Shown here in pieces: positions 39,101 to 47,504 of a DNA stretch of 64,000 bases. Source of the DNA: Mesocentrotus franciscanus (lineage: Eukaryota; Echinodermata; Echinoidea; Camarodonta; Strongylocentrotidae); contig CP137679.1 in NCBI GenBank assembly GCA_037976565.1, forward strand, positions 26,522,127-26,586,126, written 5' to 3'. Position 1 is the first letter of the stretch; every line of letters begins with the position of its first letter. Made by a program: the position numbers and the translations under genes. Below the pieces are notes generated by a model. The model worked only from the letters and a program-made list of their open reading frames with translations. It was not told the origin of the DNA and made no database searches.

Positions 39101-42069
39101 TTGGCAACTGAAGACACTAATCTACATTTTCCAAACTTGACTCAGGTGTAGTAAGTAGGTACCTGGTAAAATTTATTCCTGTACAATGCACAGAGCGCTA
39201 TGGTTGTCTGAGATAAAGTCGGGGTAATAATATCCATGTCCTTTGGAAGGGTATAAATACGTCACAATTTTATCAGACTGCGATGTGCGCTATACAAAAA
39301 CGGCATATTATTAATATGATAATCATTCTCTTTTGTTTTACAGTTCGCCATTATGGAGAATCTAGTAACAGCCATTGTGGATGAGATACCTAAACTCCGT
39401 AAGAAGAAGACATACGTATTAACTGCTGCGTGTGGTATCATGTATATCATGGGATTCAGCTGTATAACTCATGTAAGAAGAAAGAACATAATTATGTGAT
39501 TTGTGCTATTTTAAAGTTTATGCTATATTTCACACACATGTATTTCCTTCTTTTTCTTCGAATTTCAATTTGTATTTTGTCCACAGCTTCTGCTTGTGTT
39601 CTTGTTATCCTGTCCTCTTATTCCTTAATTTAATTTTATATGATGCAGAAAGTCAAACGATTTTACCTTAGAATACCACCCTCCCAACCTCGGAGGACGA
39701 AGTCATATTGCTTTTGTGTCTCAACCAATTTTGATTGAGATTTCCGATATTGCGATATCATACGTTGGGATAATATTTTAAAATCGTCATTGTAATATAT
39801 AACACTATACATGTGATATGGACACAGAAAATGTAGACCAGATATCAGAGATGGTTCCAGGTCCATGGGAACGAACCCCCACCCCGCCCCTCTCCCTCTC
39901 TTCGAAAATGTGAAAGTCGCTATCCTCCCGACCCTTCCCTTCCCAAATCGTAGAATTTTGCATTTTCATGTTATCCAGGCCCCCATCTCTTCTGAGAATC
40001 TTGATTTTGCCGCTGATTATCATCATGATTATAATCAATCGTCGCATTTCTCTCTCGCTCACTCCCAACTTCATTTCATGTCCACAGACGGGTAGTTACT
40101 GGGTGTCGCATCTCGACAGTTACGGCGCCTTCTTCAACTATATCATCTACGCCCTGCTCGAGTGTATCGCCCTGGGCTGGATTTACGGGGTCAAACGCCT
40201 CCAGAACGATATTCGAACCATGGTGGGAGACAAGTGGGCCGGCCACTGGTCCTTCATGTGGTGGCCTCTGAACTGGGCTGCCTTCACACCTGCTCTCATG
40301 TTGGTAAGTATGACACCAGGTGTAGCGTAGTCCAGCCATTACAATGGGCGGAGGAGAAGGGGGGTCATAAGTTGTTGGACAGGTGGGATAAGAAAAAATA
40401 AGGCCATCAAGTGAGGGGATGGTATGGCAGAGGCCTTGCGGTGTCTTTAAACTCGATGGTTCTGGGGTCTCTCTCTCTTTCTCTCTCTCTCTCTTGCGAT
40501 ATCTACCTTGCATACATAATGTTATAAATAACGCAGTCAATGACTTAGTCAACTCAAACACGTCCAACGGCCAGTTGTGGGCCATTCCTTATAATGTAAA
40601 GCTTTGTTCGATCTGTTCTCGTTCGTTGGTGTGACTGAGGTCGTCATGTGTTGTCTCGTCATATTGTCTATTATGCCATTGTCTTGCTGAAGTGGCTCGT
40701 ATCTCAATAATCATAGTACATTATTTTGTTGCAAGATAGGATAAATATTATGGCTTGCCCTACCCAACAACACCTAATATATTATGCAATTATTCACAAA
40801 GACGTATGCATTAAATTTGGTTACCTTACGAAAATGGCCTATTGACGTGTGGTCTTTAATGGAATCTTTAGGCAGGAACTTCGATAAAAGTTGTTTTTTC
40901 GCGAATTTTTATTCCAACGATCGGTATTTTTGTCTATATTATTTTGAATTGGTATTATCCTTAAACTGATATACTCTTTGATCACCTCTTTCTCCAGTTC
41001 GTTCTCATATTCAACTTTTTAAACTGGCAAGAGCCGAGTTACAACGGACCTTTCCCTTCTTGGGCCCGGGCCGTCGGCTGGTTGATCACTACGTGCTCGT
41101 TGATCTGGATCCCTATTGTTATCATCTACGAGTTCCTCATGGAAGAGGGAACATTCATGGAGGTAAGGAAGTTATCATGATCATACCTTACGGGGGCGGA
41201 TCCAGGAGTGTCAGAAGGGGGTGGTGTATTTTCCCTCATATTTTAATAAGTTCCAAACGGAATAGGGGACCTACATGGAGGTGAGAATGATAATCACCAT
41301 GATTATTTATATACTTTTTGGGGGAGTATCCAGGGTTGTTAGACGGCGGGGGCGAATCTCTTCTCCAACGTTATTCCTTTTTTTTTTTTGACTGAGAACA
41401 TGGCTTGGGTAATATCGACGGCCATTCCGATGCTATTTCAGTAAGGAGAGAAGTAATGAGTACAAAAGCATCCCTACAGTTATAACCCACTGTAGAGGGG
41501 TTGAGGTGGCTAGAACTAAAAAATCAAGAATCATAATTTTTCAGGAAAATTATTTCGGAAATCCAGCCTGCTTTCCCAAGGTTGGGAAAAGGGCCGTGGA
41601 TCGGAATCTAAAGATATTTGTGATTTTTCATGTGTTTTTTCTTCTCTATATGGGCGGAAATTTAGCGCTCCCTTGATCCTGCTACGACTTAATGTTTGAA
41701 ATCTCACAAACATAACGCTCTCGCAAACATTGGGTTTCAGAGAGCTGTTCATAAACTTTCCAAACGATAACATATTCAATGTAGAATCCCCATAATGCTT
41801 AACAATATATTATTTCTGTATTACCTGTAGCGTTGGCGTCTGATCTCAAGCCCCATCGATACATGGGGTCCCGCCCTCCCTCGGTTCCGCTTGAGTCGTG
41901 GAAGGTTCATCATCGAAACAGAACCACGATGGGCGGGCAACTGGACATCGATGGCAGCGGTCGCCCGTGGTCACCCGGCGAAGTCAAGTTCGACGAGGAT
42001 GATGATGAAGAGATGGGCAACGTTGAGAACGGGGAGGCGCCTTCATACGAAATGACGAATCCACTTTAA
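11527..42069 (+). CDS. SLC6-family sodium/chloride-dependent amino-acid transporter, glycine-transporter-like
   Basis: Plasma-membrane symporter of the SLC6/LeuT fold. Coding exons: 11527-11562, three N-terminal exons (intact copies 23300-23410, 24694-24798, 26868-27299), then 29145-29301, 29677-29808, 30255-30597, 31911-32043, 32776-32910, 33353-33456, 37113-37237, 37814-37926, 39344-39472, 40088-40303, 40998-41162 and 41831-42069. All junctions are GT/AG with matching phases. The product is about 890 residues: a disordered N-terminus of about 228, twelve TM segments, and an acidic C-terminus ending YEMTNPL. TM1 reads [15 protein letters not shown], with the Gly typical of amino-acid rather than monoamine carriers; TM8 reads [14 protein letters not shown]. 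The second outer loop has [10 protein letters not shown] and four Asn-glycosylation sequons. Glycine transporter 2 also has a long N-terminus, but TM6 lacks the aromatic residue seen there, so the substrate is uncertain. The N-terminal exons occur twice because of an apparent contig overlap. Confidence 0.9.
12760..13034 (+). mobile_element. CR1/L2-type LINE 3' fragment (copy 1)
   Basis: Encodes the end of a LINE ORF2, [20 protein letters not shown], followed by a short 3' tail (GTAAGCGCTTTGGGCC, then AAAGCGCGGTATAAG) and a TAA microsatellite of about 45 bp. Strongly 5'-truncated. Repeated at 20728-21008. Confidence 0.75.
15040..15287 (+). mobile_element. Poly-A-tailed retroposon 3' end (copy 1)
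   Basis: AT-rich 3' sequence with CTAATAAAGATATGTTCTTT followed by an interrupted A tract, as in L1-type LINE 3' ends. The tail differs in length in the second copy (23206-23254). The 5' boundary is uncertain and no target duplication was identified. Confidence 0.45.
15334..15444 (+). CDS. Transporter N-terminal exon A (copy 1)
   Basis: 111 nt, phase 0, donor GTAAGT. Encodes [17 protein letters not shown] then [13 protein letters not shown]; the core AAAYLPxGVS...RATPxxYQP recurs in exons B and C. Same coding sequence as copy 2 at 23300. Confidence 0.75.
15445..16735. other. Transporter intron between exons A and B (copy 1)
   Basis: AT-rich, no gene or clear repeat seen. Confidence 0.5.
16736..16839 (+). 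pseudogene. Transporter N-terminal exon B (copy 1), frameshifted
   Basis: 104 nt against 105 in copy 2. One G is missing in the run ACCCCG/GTCC near 16804, so the frame breaks into a stop soon after RATP. Splice sites are intact (TGCAG / GTAAGT). Either a sequence error or a decayed copy. Confidence 0.75.
16840..18909. other. Transporter intron between exons B and C (copy 1)
   Basis: AT-rich, no gene or clear repeat recognised. The short open stretches here are identical in copy 2 and lack family signals. Confidence 0.5.
18910..19339 (+). pseudogene. Transporter N-terminal exon C (copy 1), frameshifted
   Basis: 430 nt against 432 in copy 2. Two bases (AG) are missing in GGGCGG/TACTCCC near 19050, giving a stop shortly after ISGR. 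Otherwise the same SGRxTP-rich sequence as copy 2, with intact splice sites. Confidence 0.75.
19465..19964. other. Assembly gap, exactly 500 N
   Basis: A run of 500 undetermined bases, a round number that usually marks a gap of unknown true size. It joins the end of copy 1 to the start of copy 2 of the duplicated block. Confidence 0.99.
20728..21008 (+). mobile_element. CR1/L2-type LINE 3' fragment (copy 2)
   Basis: Same fragment as 12760-13034; ORF2 end [14 protein letters not shown], a partly rearranged 3' tail with a short tandem duplication, then a TAA microsatellite. Confidence 0.75.
23206..23254 (+). mobile_element. Retroposon poly-A tail (copy 2)
   Basis: AATAAAGATATGTTC followed by an A tract somewhat longer than in copy 1. 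Confidence 0.45.
23300..23410 (+). CDS. Transporter N-terminal exon A (copy 2, intact)
   Basis: 111 nt, 37 codons, phase 0. Ala-rich start [17 protein letters not shown], then [17 protein letters not shown]. Part of the cytoplasmic N-terminus; RATP is a candidate proline-directed phosphorylation site. Confidence 0.82.
24694..24798 (+). CDS. Transporter N-terminal exon B (copy 2, intact)
   Basis: 105 nt, 35 codons, phase 0: [18 protein letters not shown], then [11 protein letters not shown]. Clearly a duplicate of exon A and of the first third of exon C. Confidence 0.82.
26868..27299 (+). CDS. Transporter N-terminal exon C (copy 2, intact)
   Basis: 432 nt, 144 codons, phase 0. Starts with the shared cassette ([20 protein letters not shown]), then five SGR-[TSA]-TP repeats spaced 8-12 residues apart, then an Arg/Ser-rich part ([23 protein letters not shown]). 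Predicted disordered and cytosolic. The donor is GTGAGA and the next exon continues in phase 0. Confidence 0.85.
27518..27806. mobile_element. hAT-type MITE with 8-bp target duplication
   Basis: 289 bp with termini CAGGGGCGGATCCAG and CTGGATCCGCCACTG, flanked by a perfect 8-bp direct repeat CCAACAGG (27510-27517 and 27807-27814). CAG-starting ends plus 8-bp duplications are the signature of the hAT superfamily. The interior contains TTGAAAATCGTGCCGGCCGA, shared with related copies at 32500 and 45659. No transposase. Confidence 0.88.
29057..29113. repeat. CT microsatellite at a splice acceptor
   Basis: Long CT run ending about 30 bp before the TM1 exon acceptor. Confidence 0.9.
29145..29301 (+). 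CDS. Transporter exon: TM1
   Basis: Encodes [20 protein letters not shown], then the TM1 signature [20 protein letters not shown]. The unwound TM1 region carries sodium and substrate ligands in this family. Phase 0 in, phase 1 out. Confidence 0.93.
29677..29808 (+). CDS. Transporter exon: TM2
   Basis: Encodes [19 protein letters not shown], then [16 protein letters not shown]. Completes the conserved NGGGAFLIPY across the junction. Confidence 0.93.
30101..30230. repeat. CT-rich microsatellite at a splice acceptor
   Basis: Imperfect CT array about 130 bp long ending about 25 bp before the TM3 exon acceptor. Confidence 0.88.
30255..30597 (+). CDS. Transporter exon: TM3 and extracellular loop 2
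   Basis: 343 nt. TM3 [20 protein letters not shown] with the conserved YYN, then the loop with [10 protein letters not shown] (the usual disulphide pair) and N-glycosylation sequons NGS, NET, NVT and NLS. Noticeably more GC-rich than the flanking introns. Donor GTAAGA, phase 2. Confidence 0.92.
31036..31800. repeat. Two related interspersed repeat copies in an intron
   Basis: 31036-31280 and 31605-31800 share GAGGCAATGACGTCACA and the downstream order of T-rich phrases (CTTATTAGT, GATTTTGCTCAA, TTATTTTTGGAGT). The second ends GTGGACTTGCCCTTTAA. Non-coding. Confidence 0.6.
31911..32043 (+). CDS. Transporter exon: TM4
   Basis: Encodes [18 protein letters not shown], then [20 protein letters not shown] and IKSSGK. 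Phase 2 in, phase 0 out. Confidence 0.92.
32183..32352 (+). mobile_element. tRNA-derived SINE
   Basis: tRNA-like head: AGTTCAGTGGTAGAGCAGTC (box A region) and GGTCACGGGTTCAAAACC (box B). No acceptor-stem pairing is evident, so it is a SINE, not a tRNA gene. Confidence 0.65.
32500..32705. mobile_element. hAT-type MITE, degraded relative of 27518
   Basis: Right end CTGGATCCGCCAATG and interior TTTGAAAATCGCGCCGGTCG with GTGAGCACT repeats; the left terminus is not recognisable and interior segments are tandemly repeated. Confidence 0.6.
32776..32910 (+). CDS. Transporter exon: TM5
   Basis: Encodes [20 protein letters not shown], then [13 protein letters not shown] and [10 protein letters not shown]. 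135 nt, phase 0. Very typical SLC6 sequence. Confidence 0.93.
33353..33456 (+). CDS. Transporter exon: TM6
   Basis: Encodes [20 protein letters not shown], then [14 protein letters not shown]. The position that is aromatic in LeuT (Phe259) and glycine transporters (Trp) is Gly (codon GGA). Phase 0 in, 2 out. Confidence 0.93.
34336..34662. repeat. CCCATATGGG-type array
   Basis: About 325 bp built from short palindromic words (CCCATATGGG, CCCAGAT, GGTTAACCCAG, CCCATCTGG) spaced 15-35 bp apart. Units are irregular, unlike a normal minisatellite. It creates long open frames of no coding meaning. Confidence 0.8.
36262..36581 (+). mobile_element. 5'-truncated poly-A retroposon with target-site duplication
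   Basis: About 320 bp ending ATAAAAACATAAATT and a 17-base A tract, flanked by AAACTGTCGTTATTTCCC (36244-36261) and AAACTGTCGTTATTTTCCC (36582-36600). Long target duplication plus an A tail indicates LINE-type target-primed insertion. No coding sequence remains, so the family is unknown. Confidence 0.78.
37113..37237 (+). CDS. Transporter exon: TM7
   Basis: Encodes [20 protein letters not shown], then [17 protein letters not shown]. Completes CYSD, where most family members have CYRD. Phase 2 in, 1 out. Confidence 0.92.
37814..37926 (+). CDS. Transporter exon: outer loop 4 and TM8
   Basis: Encodes [17 protein letters not shown], then [20 protein letters not shown]. The usual GPGLAF and YPEA read GFGLAF and YPAA here. 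Phase 1 in, 0 out. Confidence 0.92.
37985..38292 (+). mobile_element. tRNA-derived SINE with CR1/L2-like tail
   Basis: Head GTCGTAGTCGAGTGGTTTAA (box A) and GGTCATGGGTTCGATCCC (box B); body ATGTCCTTTGGCGAGGCATT; tail GTAAAGCGCTTAGAGACGGT and TATTAAGCGCTATATAAAT, then ATT repeats. The tail resembles LINE 3' ends in this window, which would let a LINE machinery copy it. Confidence 0.8.
39013..39315 (+). mobile_element. tRNA-derived SINE
   Basis: Head GTTGTGGTTTAGTGGATAAG and GGGGTTCGAATCCC, body CATTTGGCAACTGAAGACAC and GGTACCTGGTAAA, tail GTGCGCTATACAAAAACGGC. In the same intron as the SINE at 37985, same orientation. Confidence 0.78.
39344..39472 (+). CDS. Transporter exon: end of TM8 and TM9
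   Basis: Encodes [18 protein letters not shown], then [19 protein letters not shown]. 43 codons, phase 0. Confidence 0.92.
40088..40303 (+). CDS. Transporter exon: TM10 and TM11
   Basis: 72 codons, phase 0: [20 protein letters not shown], then [19 protein letters not shown] and [17 protein letters not shown]-rich compared with flanking introns. Confidence 0.92.
40998..41162 (+). CDS. Transporter exon: TM11 end and TM12
   Basis: 55 codons, phase 0: [17 protein letters not shown], then [19 protein letters not shown] and EEGTFME. A decayed copy of its 3' end lies in the next intron at 41262. Confidence 0.92.
41262..41560. repeat. Intronic duplicate of exon end, also homologous to 47513-47812
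   Basis: GGAATAGGGGACCTACATGG followed by AGGTGAGAATG matches the TM12 exon end and donor (GGAAGAGGGAACATTCATGG, AGGTAAGGAAG), so a unit of about 117 bp was tandemly duplicated. The rest of the stretch recurs at 47513. Confidence 0.65.
41831..42069 (+). CDS. Transporter last exon: C-terminal tail, apparent frameshift
   Basis: Enters in frame as [19 protein letters not shown], where WGPAL is a strong SLC6 C-terminal motif. The convincing tail ([15 protein letters not shown] to SYEMTNPL, stop at 42067-42069) lies in the frame one base earlier. The exon is 239 nt; one extra base near 41880-41925 would join both. Otherwise the tail would be a basic sequence ending at an earlier TGA. Confidence 0.8.
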
Positions 42070-43800
42070 CCGATGATTGACTGCATATGGGCAGTGATCA
42101 TTTTGATTTAACTTGGACGTACATGAACGACAAATGTCATTATGAATAGTACTTGCGTTTATCACAGTTTATGTCATGATATTCCATTAATGCCGAGTGT
42201 TTTTCGAGTCCCTTTAAAGAAAAGTCGCAACAACCAATGACTTAACGCCATTTCGTTTCCACTATCACGTAACGTTTGTATTCAAGTTTGATGAGCACCT
42301 GTAAATTCTAAGAGAGAACGAATTTAAACGTCATCTTGCGTTGAAAATCATCATGTCGCAACTTCTACTTTAAATGAACTCTAATCTGCTGTAGAGATCC
42401 TAATGAAGGGACCCTCGTCCGTCTGATTATTCGGAATCGCGTTCTCTCGCGGCTCTAGATCTCGCCGTCCAAACCATAAGCCCAGAAAAGAATGTGTACG
42501 TAGATCGAGCTACTTGAAGAGCTAGAAGTAGCCCTTTTTATTATTGGTCAATGACATCACTTCGAGGGCTTTTCCCTCAACAATTTAAGCGATTTGAAAC
42601 ATTGCTCGTTATCTATTTTTACATTTTTAACGATAATCAAAGACTGAAAGATTAGATCATTTGATAATCAACATATTTCTAACGTTGTATAGCTAACACA
42701 ATATTATTGGAACCTTTACAGAAATAAAGCAAATCATACATATCTAAAATACCTGGTATTTTTAAGACGATGTACAGAAATTTTGCATCATTTTTACGAA
42801 AAGAGAACTTTTATTCGATGAAAGTTTTAAGTCGGGTTTAACTTAGACTGGAGATCAAGTTAAATCCGAGTTTAGAATATGGACAAAGTTCTTTGGGTTT
42901 GTACATTTTTTATAGTTTTCCAACCAATGAGTAACATGTGTTTTCAAGTTCGTTAGGTTAATTCATGTAAATGTCCTTCCATGTATATGTAAAAAACAAA
43001 ACAATATAATTTCTCGTTTAAACAATGGTTGTCAATAAGTCATAAAATGTTACAGTGCTGATGGTATTCACTTGTTTAAATATAAATTGCAGTTAAGTAA
43101 AGAGGCGGGCCTTAGCAAAATGTCTTTCATTGTATTTAAAACATGCATGTCTTTGTATATTTTGATGTGTCGTATAGTGTTGCGTTGTATATAATTGTCA
43201 ATTGCTTTAAAGTTATATCTTTACCCCAAAAAAAAAAAAAAAAATCACTGGTTTTGTATTCGTCTTGTTTTTAGTTTATTTTCTCCCCATTCTCGTACTT
43301 TTTCATGTGTTTTTTGTTTTTACCCATGAAATATATGAACCAACATCTAACACTTGGCTGTTGTAATCATTTATCGAAACTATTCATGCCTCAGTTGTGG
43401 ATTGGTTGAAAAGATTTTTTTTTTTAAACAACTGATGAATGATTACTGATTTAGGATCTAGCATTACAAGCGTATACAGGGTACTTCATGATCCTCTTTA
43501 AAAAAAAAAACATTTGATCGAAAAAAGTTTCATTTACTGTGTTTCAAAATATCATGAATATGGCCAATAGTTTGGTGAATGTGGAAATACCAGGTGCTTT
43601 TTAATAAACGTGTGACATCTGCCTTCTAAAACCCCACACGCACTTTTTATTCAAAGTATATAGATTTCTTAATTTTATTTTCTTATCATGTACATTTTCT
43701 CAAGACGGAATGTATGATATGAAATATTTATCTTTTATATTTTGTGTGAGCTACACAGTTTTCGGACTGTGTATATAGCATTATGAATAAACCTAGTCGA
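42070..43800 (+). other. Putative 3' untranslated region of the transporter
   Basis: AT-rich with no coding signal. Candidate AATAAA signals at 42723-42728 and 43786-43791; an A tract at 43228-43243 could be genomic. The true end cannot be told from sequence alone. Confidence 0.35.
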
Positions 43801-45039
43801 CGTGTTTCAGGGAATTGTAAACAAATCAAGGTTAAATATGCGATAAAAGAACGAATATATTGGATATAAATACTGACTGTTAGTACGAATATCATACTTT
43901 AGTATCTACCAAAGTATAATTATTGTGATCATAATAGATGCCCACCCCATGAAAATTGTGAAACTCGCCTTAAGTTATCACGCATTTAAATGTTCGAAGG
44001 CATTTTCCGGGAACTTTTTTCCAGGGGTGGGGCACATAGGTGGGAATTCATTCACGCCTTAATCATATTAAAACACAGTGACATAAAATGGTAAACCGTT
44101 CTTGTTTCTATAGTTTTATCGTTGCATCTCCAGCTGAGACACGAGTTGTTTTAAGGGTAGCCTTGAAAATAATGTTTAATGCAAAAAAAAAAAAGGTTGT
44201 TTGCAACAGAATGAATGTAAATACTTTCTAGTATACTAATAAGGTATATATCGGACATTTGGGATTTTTAACTATTTTTATCCATTTATACTTATGAGCG
44301 ATATTCAGTAGTTTTAAGAGTAGATATCAATGTTTATATAATGTTCCAGTTTGGAAGAGATAATTTGATATTTACTTTGGCATGATAATGTGCATAATAA
44401 CACATCACATTCCATCATTGCAATATTTTCATGTCATGTTAAGCTGAGAAAAAAAATTCTTATAGATGCGGAAGGTGATGAAATGTGTCGCGCGCAGCCG
44501 GTTTTCAAGAAAGAAAATTGAATTTCCTTGCGTGAATTTAGAATTCCACAATACAATTAAGATCACCTTCAAATGTATGGAATTGTGATCTCAAATAGGC
44601 TATGCTTCATGATAAATATTCAATGTTTGAATCTCATTGGGGAAAAAGAAATCATGGTCTTGTAACATTTCATCCAAGACTGAAATCCATGAATTTTGAA
44701 AATGATGGGAAATAGTGGTGTTGAATCTATTTCATATACCGATATCGTCTATTTTTCTACCATCATAGCTAATTCATGAAATTATATTGAAGAGCAAAAT
44801 GTACAATCAATGAACCATGATCATCATGACCCAATTTCATTTACCATTGTGTTTTCTTAAACATTTTTAAAATATGTAATATCGAATTTGACCTATTTTT
44901 GGGTCAGTTTGAATTTCATCTATTTTTCCAAGTAATTTTCAATACCTTCCCCGGAAAGTGATATCATACCTCTGTTACCGAAAATGGTGCCACGGGCTTT
45001 CATACGATTGGAGTTATACCTGGATTTGTGTATACTAAT

Positions 45040-45480
45040 CCCTGTTGCCAAATATGTACTAAAACTTCAATCATAATTTAGATGTATATGATTCAGGGGG
45101 AAGGTATTAAAGAATAAATACATTATGACATGATTGATGCATGTCTCATAATGCCTTTCAAGGGAAGGATGATTTTAAAGTTATTTTGTGCATTGTTTCA
45201 CTCATTATTATGTTTATCCGCGGTGTAGCTGCAGGGGGGGGGGCACCCCAAATCGCATAGCGAAGAGAGAGAGAGAGAGAGAGAGAGAGGAGGGGAGTAG
45301 AAAATGCATGAAGAGAAAGAAAATACGAAAAGGAGAAGGGAAAGGGCAAGGGCAACTTGAAAAGAAGGTGATACGACCTTTTTCAGATCACCCCTAACTT
45401 TGGTCGTGTTTTAAGTTGCATTTCATAAACGTAGTAAATTTGATGTCCCTCACCCATAACTCCAGGGCCCCCTGTATGGC
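45040..45480. repeat. Segmental duplication, copy 1 part
   Basis: Matches 47815-48195 in order: GTTGCCAAATATGTACTAAA, then the GTAGCTGCAGG phrase, a GA microsatellite, and GTGATACGACCTTTTTCAGA followed by the AACGTAGTAAA phrase. Diverged by many substitutions and indels. Confidence 0.7.
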
Positions 45481-45658
45481 TGGACAAACGCTACGCAACT
45501 AATGTTCATGATAGTCATATTTAATATATTCATATATTCATATATTAATTAAAGCGAAAAGGGGAAAGCAGAATCAAAGCCGCAAAGGTATGGTTCTAGA
45601 CTTGTACATGTACTGACAGTATCGAATGAGAAAGTGCATGATAAATCATTGTGACAAT

Positions 45659-45818
45659 CAGGCGCGGATCCAGGATTTCTTAGACGGGGAGGGGGCACAA
45701 TTATTTTCTCCCGCAAATTTGAAATTCGCGCCGGCCGATAATTCGCTCAGTGGGGTGGGTAGTGAGCACTAAGTTTTTGGGGCCGGGGTGGGGCACGTGC
45801 CCCCTGTAACCGCCAATG
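45659..45818. mobile_element. hAT-type MITE with perfect 8-bp target duplication
   Basis: 160 bp; left end CAGGCGCGGATCCAGG, right end ACCGCCAATG; flanked by GTGACAAT at 45651-45658 and 45819-45826. The interior (GAAATTCGCGCCGGCCGATA, GTGAGCACT) is shared with 27518 and 32500. Confidence 0.85.
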
Positions 45819-46057
45819 GTGACAATACGTCCGATAATTTCACGGAAACGATCAATTCAACTCTTGTTGATGATGATGAAAAGAAAGACTAAGGAAAATG
45901 AGACATCGGCAGGCAAAATATCGAGGGAAAGAGTAGAAGTAGAATACAAAAATATACATATCTGTTCGCTGGGCTAAATGGTAAAAGAACTACCGGCACA
46001 TGGCATCTGACTATATAGTAGATGGGAAATATTGTTTGCCAATGTATAACAGAAAAT

Positions 46058-46062
46058 GGTTA

Positions 46063-46100
<38 letters not shown>

Positions 46101-46102
46101 CA
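46058..46102. repeat. GA microsatellite
   Basis: Nearly pure GA run with a few interruptions. Confidence 0.9.
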
Positions 46103-46977
46103 GAGACAGATGCATCTGACGATCGACAAGTAGTTAGTAACATAGCCACAAAGTTGGCCTTGATGTAACCAGACAAATCAAGAGAGAGAAAATAATATCA
46201 GCATTCAGTTTTACAAATCACTGTCGGAAAACTGGGACAGGGTCTTTAGGCCTATATGCACATAGCTATAACTTTGTATAGCAACTCCAATTAACAAATA
46301 TTCATCTCATACCCGCACCTTTTATCAATATCAGAATGTGCAGGTACTGTATATTATCTCACTCCTTTCAACAAATCAATTGATTAATTGTATCAACAAA
46401 ATGTACAAACAAACTTCTGACTCAATTCGCGTGATCAAAATCAAACGCAGTGAAATTTTAGACCTGTCGCGCCCCTCCTGTTTTGTTTAGTGTAATGTTT
46501 GTTTGTTTGTTTGCTTGTCAAAATTTGCTTATTTAAAATCGTTCATGCAAAAGGGTGACCTTTCTTTTCCTTTTCTCTTTTTTTTTGTGGGGGGACTAAA
46601 TTTAAATGTGTCCCTCTCACGTTTGAAGGGAGATATAACATTTCGGTGAATAAAAACGCATCCCCCTTTCCAAAAGCTTCGTACGGAAGAATTTGCATGT
46701 ACATGTAACAGCAACCAAAATTGGTTATATCGCCATAGTTTTATAGCCAGATGATAATCATTCTATGTAGGCGTTTTAAGCATCCCCAGGGATAGTTAGA
46801 TTAGTCAGAATTGACACGATAAACAAAGTTTTGAAAGGCAAATACCCTTTGTTTTTATCATTTTTACGTAATTCGTGTTCCGTGAAAGGACGCTGAATGC
46901 CAGCGGTCACGAGCGAGTTCACAGCTCCTGTAAAATCTGGTGCACTACATGCTATTTAAAAGCCAATTTGACGGATA

Positions 46978-47049
46978 ATAATAATGATAATATTGATAAA
47001 GATAATAATAATAATATTGATAACGATAATAATAATAATATTGATAATG

Positions 47050-47087
<38 letters not shown>

Positions 47088-47093
47088 TTAACA
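46978..47093. repeat. TAA/GATAA microsatellite
   Basis: ATA-rich array with GATAAT interruptions; a poly-Asn open frame here is an artefact of it. A related array follows the homologous segment at 52490-52665. Confidence 0.88.
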
Positions 47094-47379
47094 CTTATAA
47101 TAATACTACTAATAATAGTAATGCTAATAATAATAGTACAAAAATTCGATCGAATCAGCTTTGGATTTCACGTGAACCTTGCACTTCGATGTTCATATAT
47201 TTCTCACATTCGTCTTTAGCTTTTCTATATTCCTCAATGTAATTTTCGGCTTCCTCACCGATAGTATATAAACTGTGAGAGGTTTCCTTCATTTCCATTG
47301 CTAATTTTCAGGTTTATAGATTTTCCCTTCGTCAAATGCTCCATTCTCACTTCTTTCTTTACATTTTTTGGCTCAAGGA

Positions 47380-47485
47380 GGGGGTGTTGAGTAAAACAAA
47401 AATAGTGCTCACTACCCCCCGCTTATCGCTAAATATTTTCTCACGAATTGGGCCCCGCCCTCGCCGCCGGCTGGATCCGCCCCTG
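47380..47485. mobile_element. hAT-type MITE remnant
   Basis: Right terminus CTGGATCCGCCCCTG (47471-47485) and GTGCTCACTACCCCCC interior; no left terminus or target duplication found. Confidence 0.5.
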
Positions 47486-47504
47486 CCTTGGTGCCTGCCA
47501 CGAT

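Noticed and set aside
40076..40585. 169-residue minus-strand open frame
   Set aside because: It is the antisense of the TM10-TM11 exon, whose sense frame is clearly SLC6.
46875..47087. Poly-Asn open frame, and poly-Tyr frames at 12888-13160, 20934-21134 and 50997-51194
   Set aside because: Translations of TAA/ATT microsatellites.
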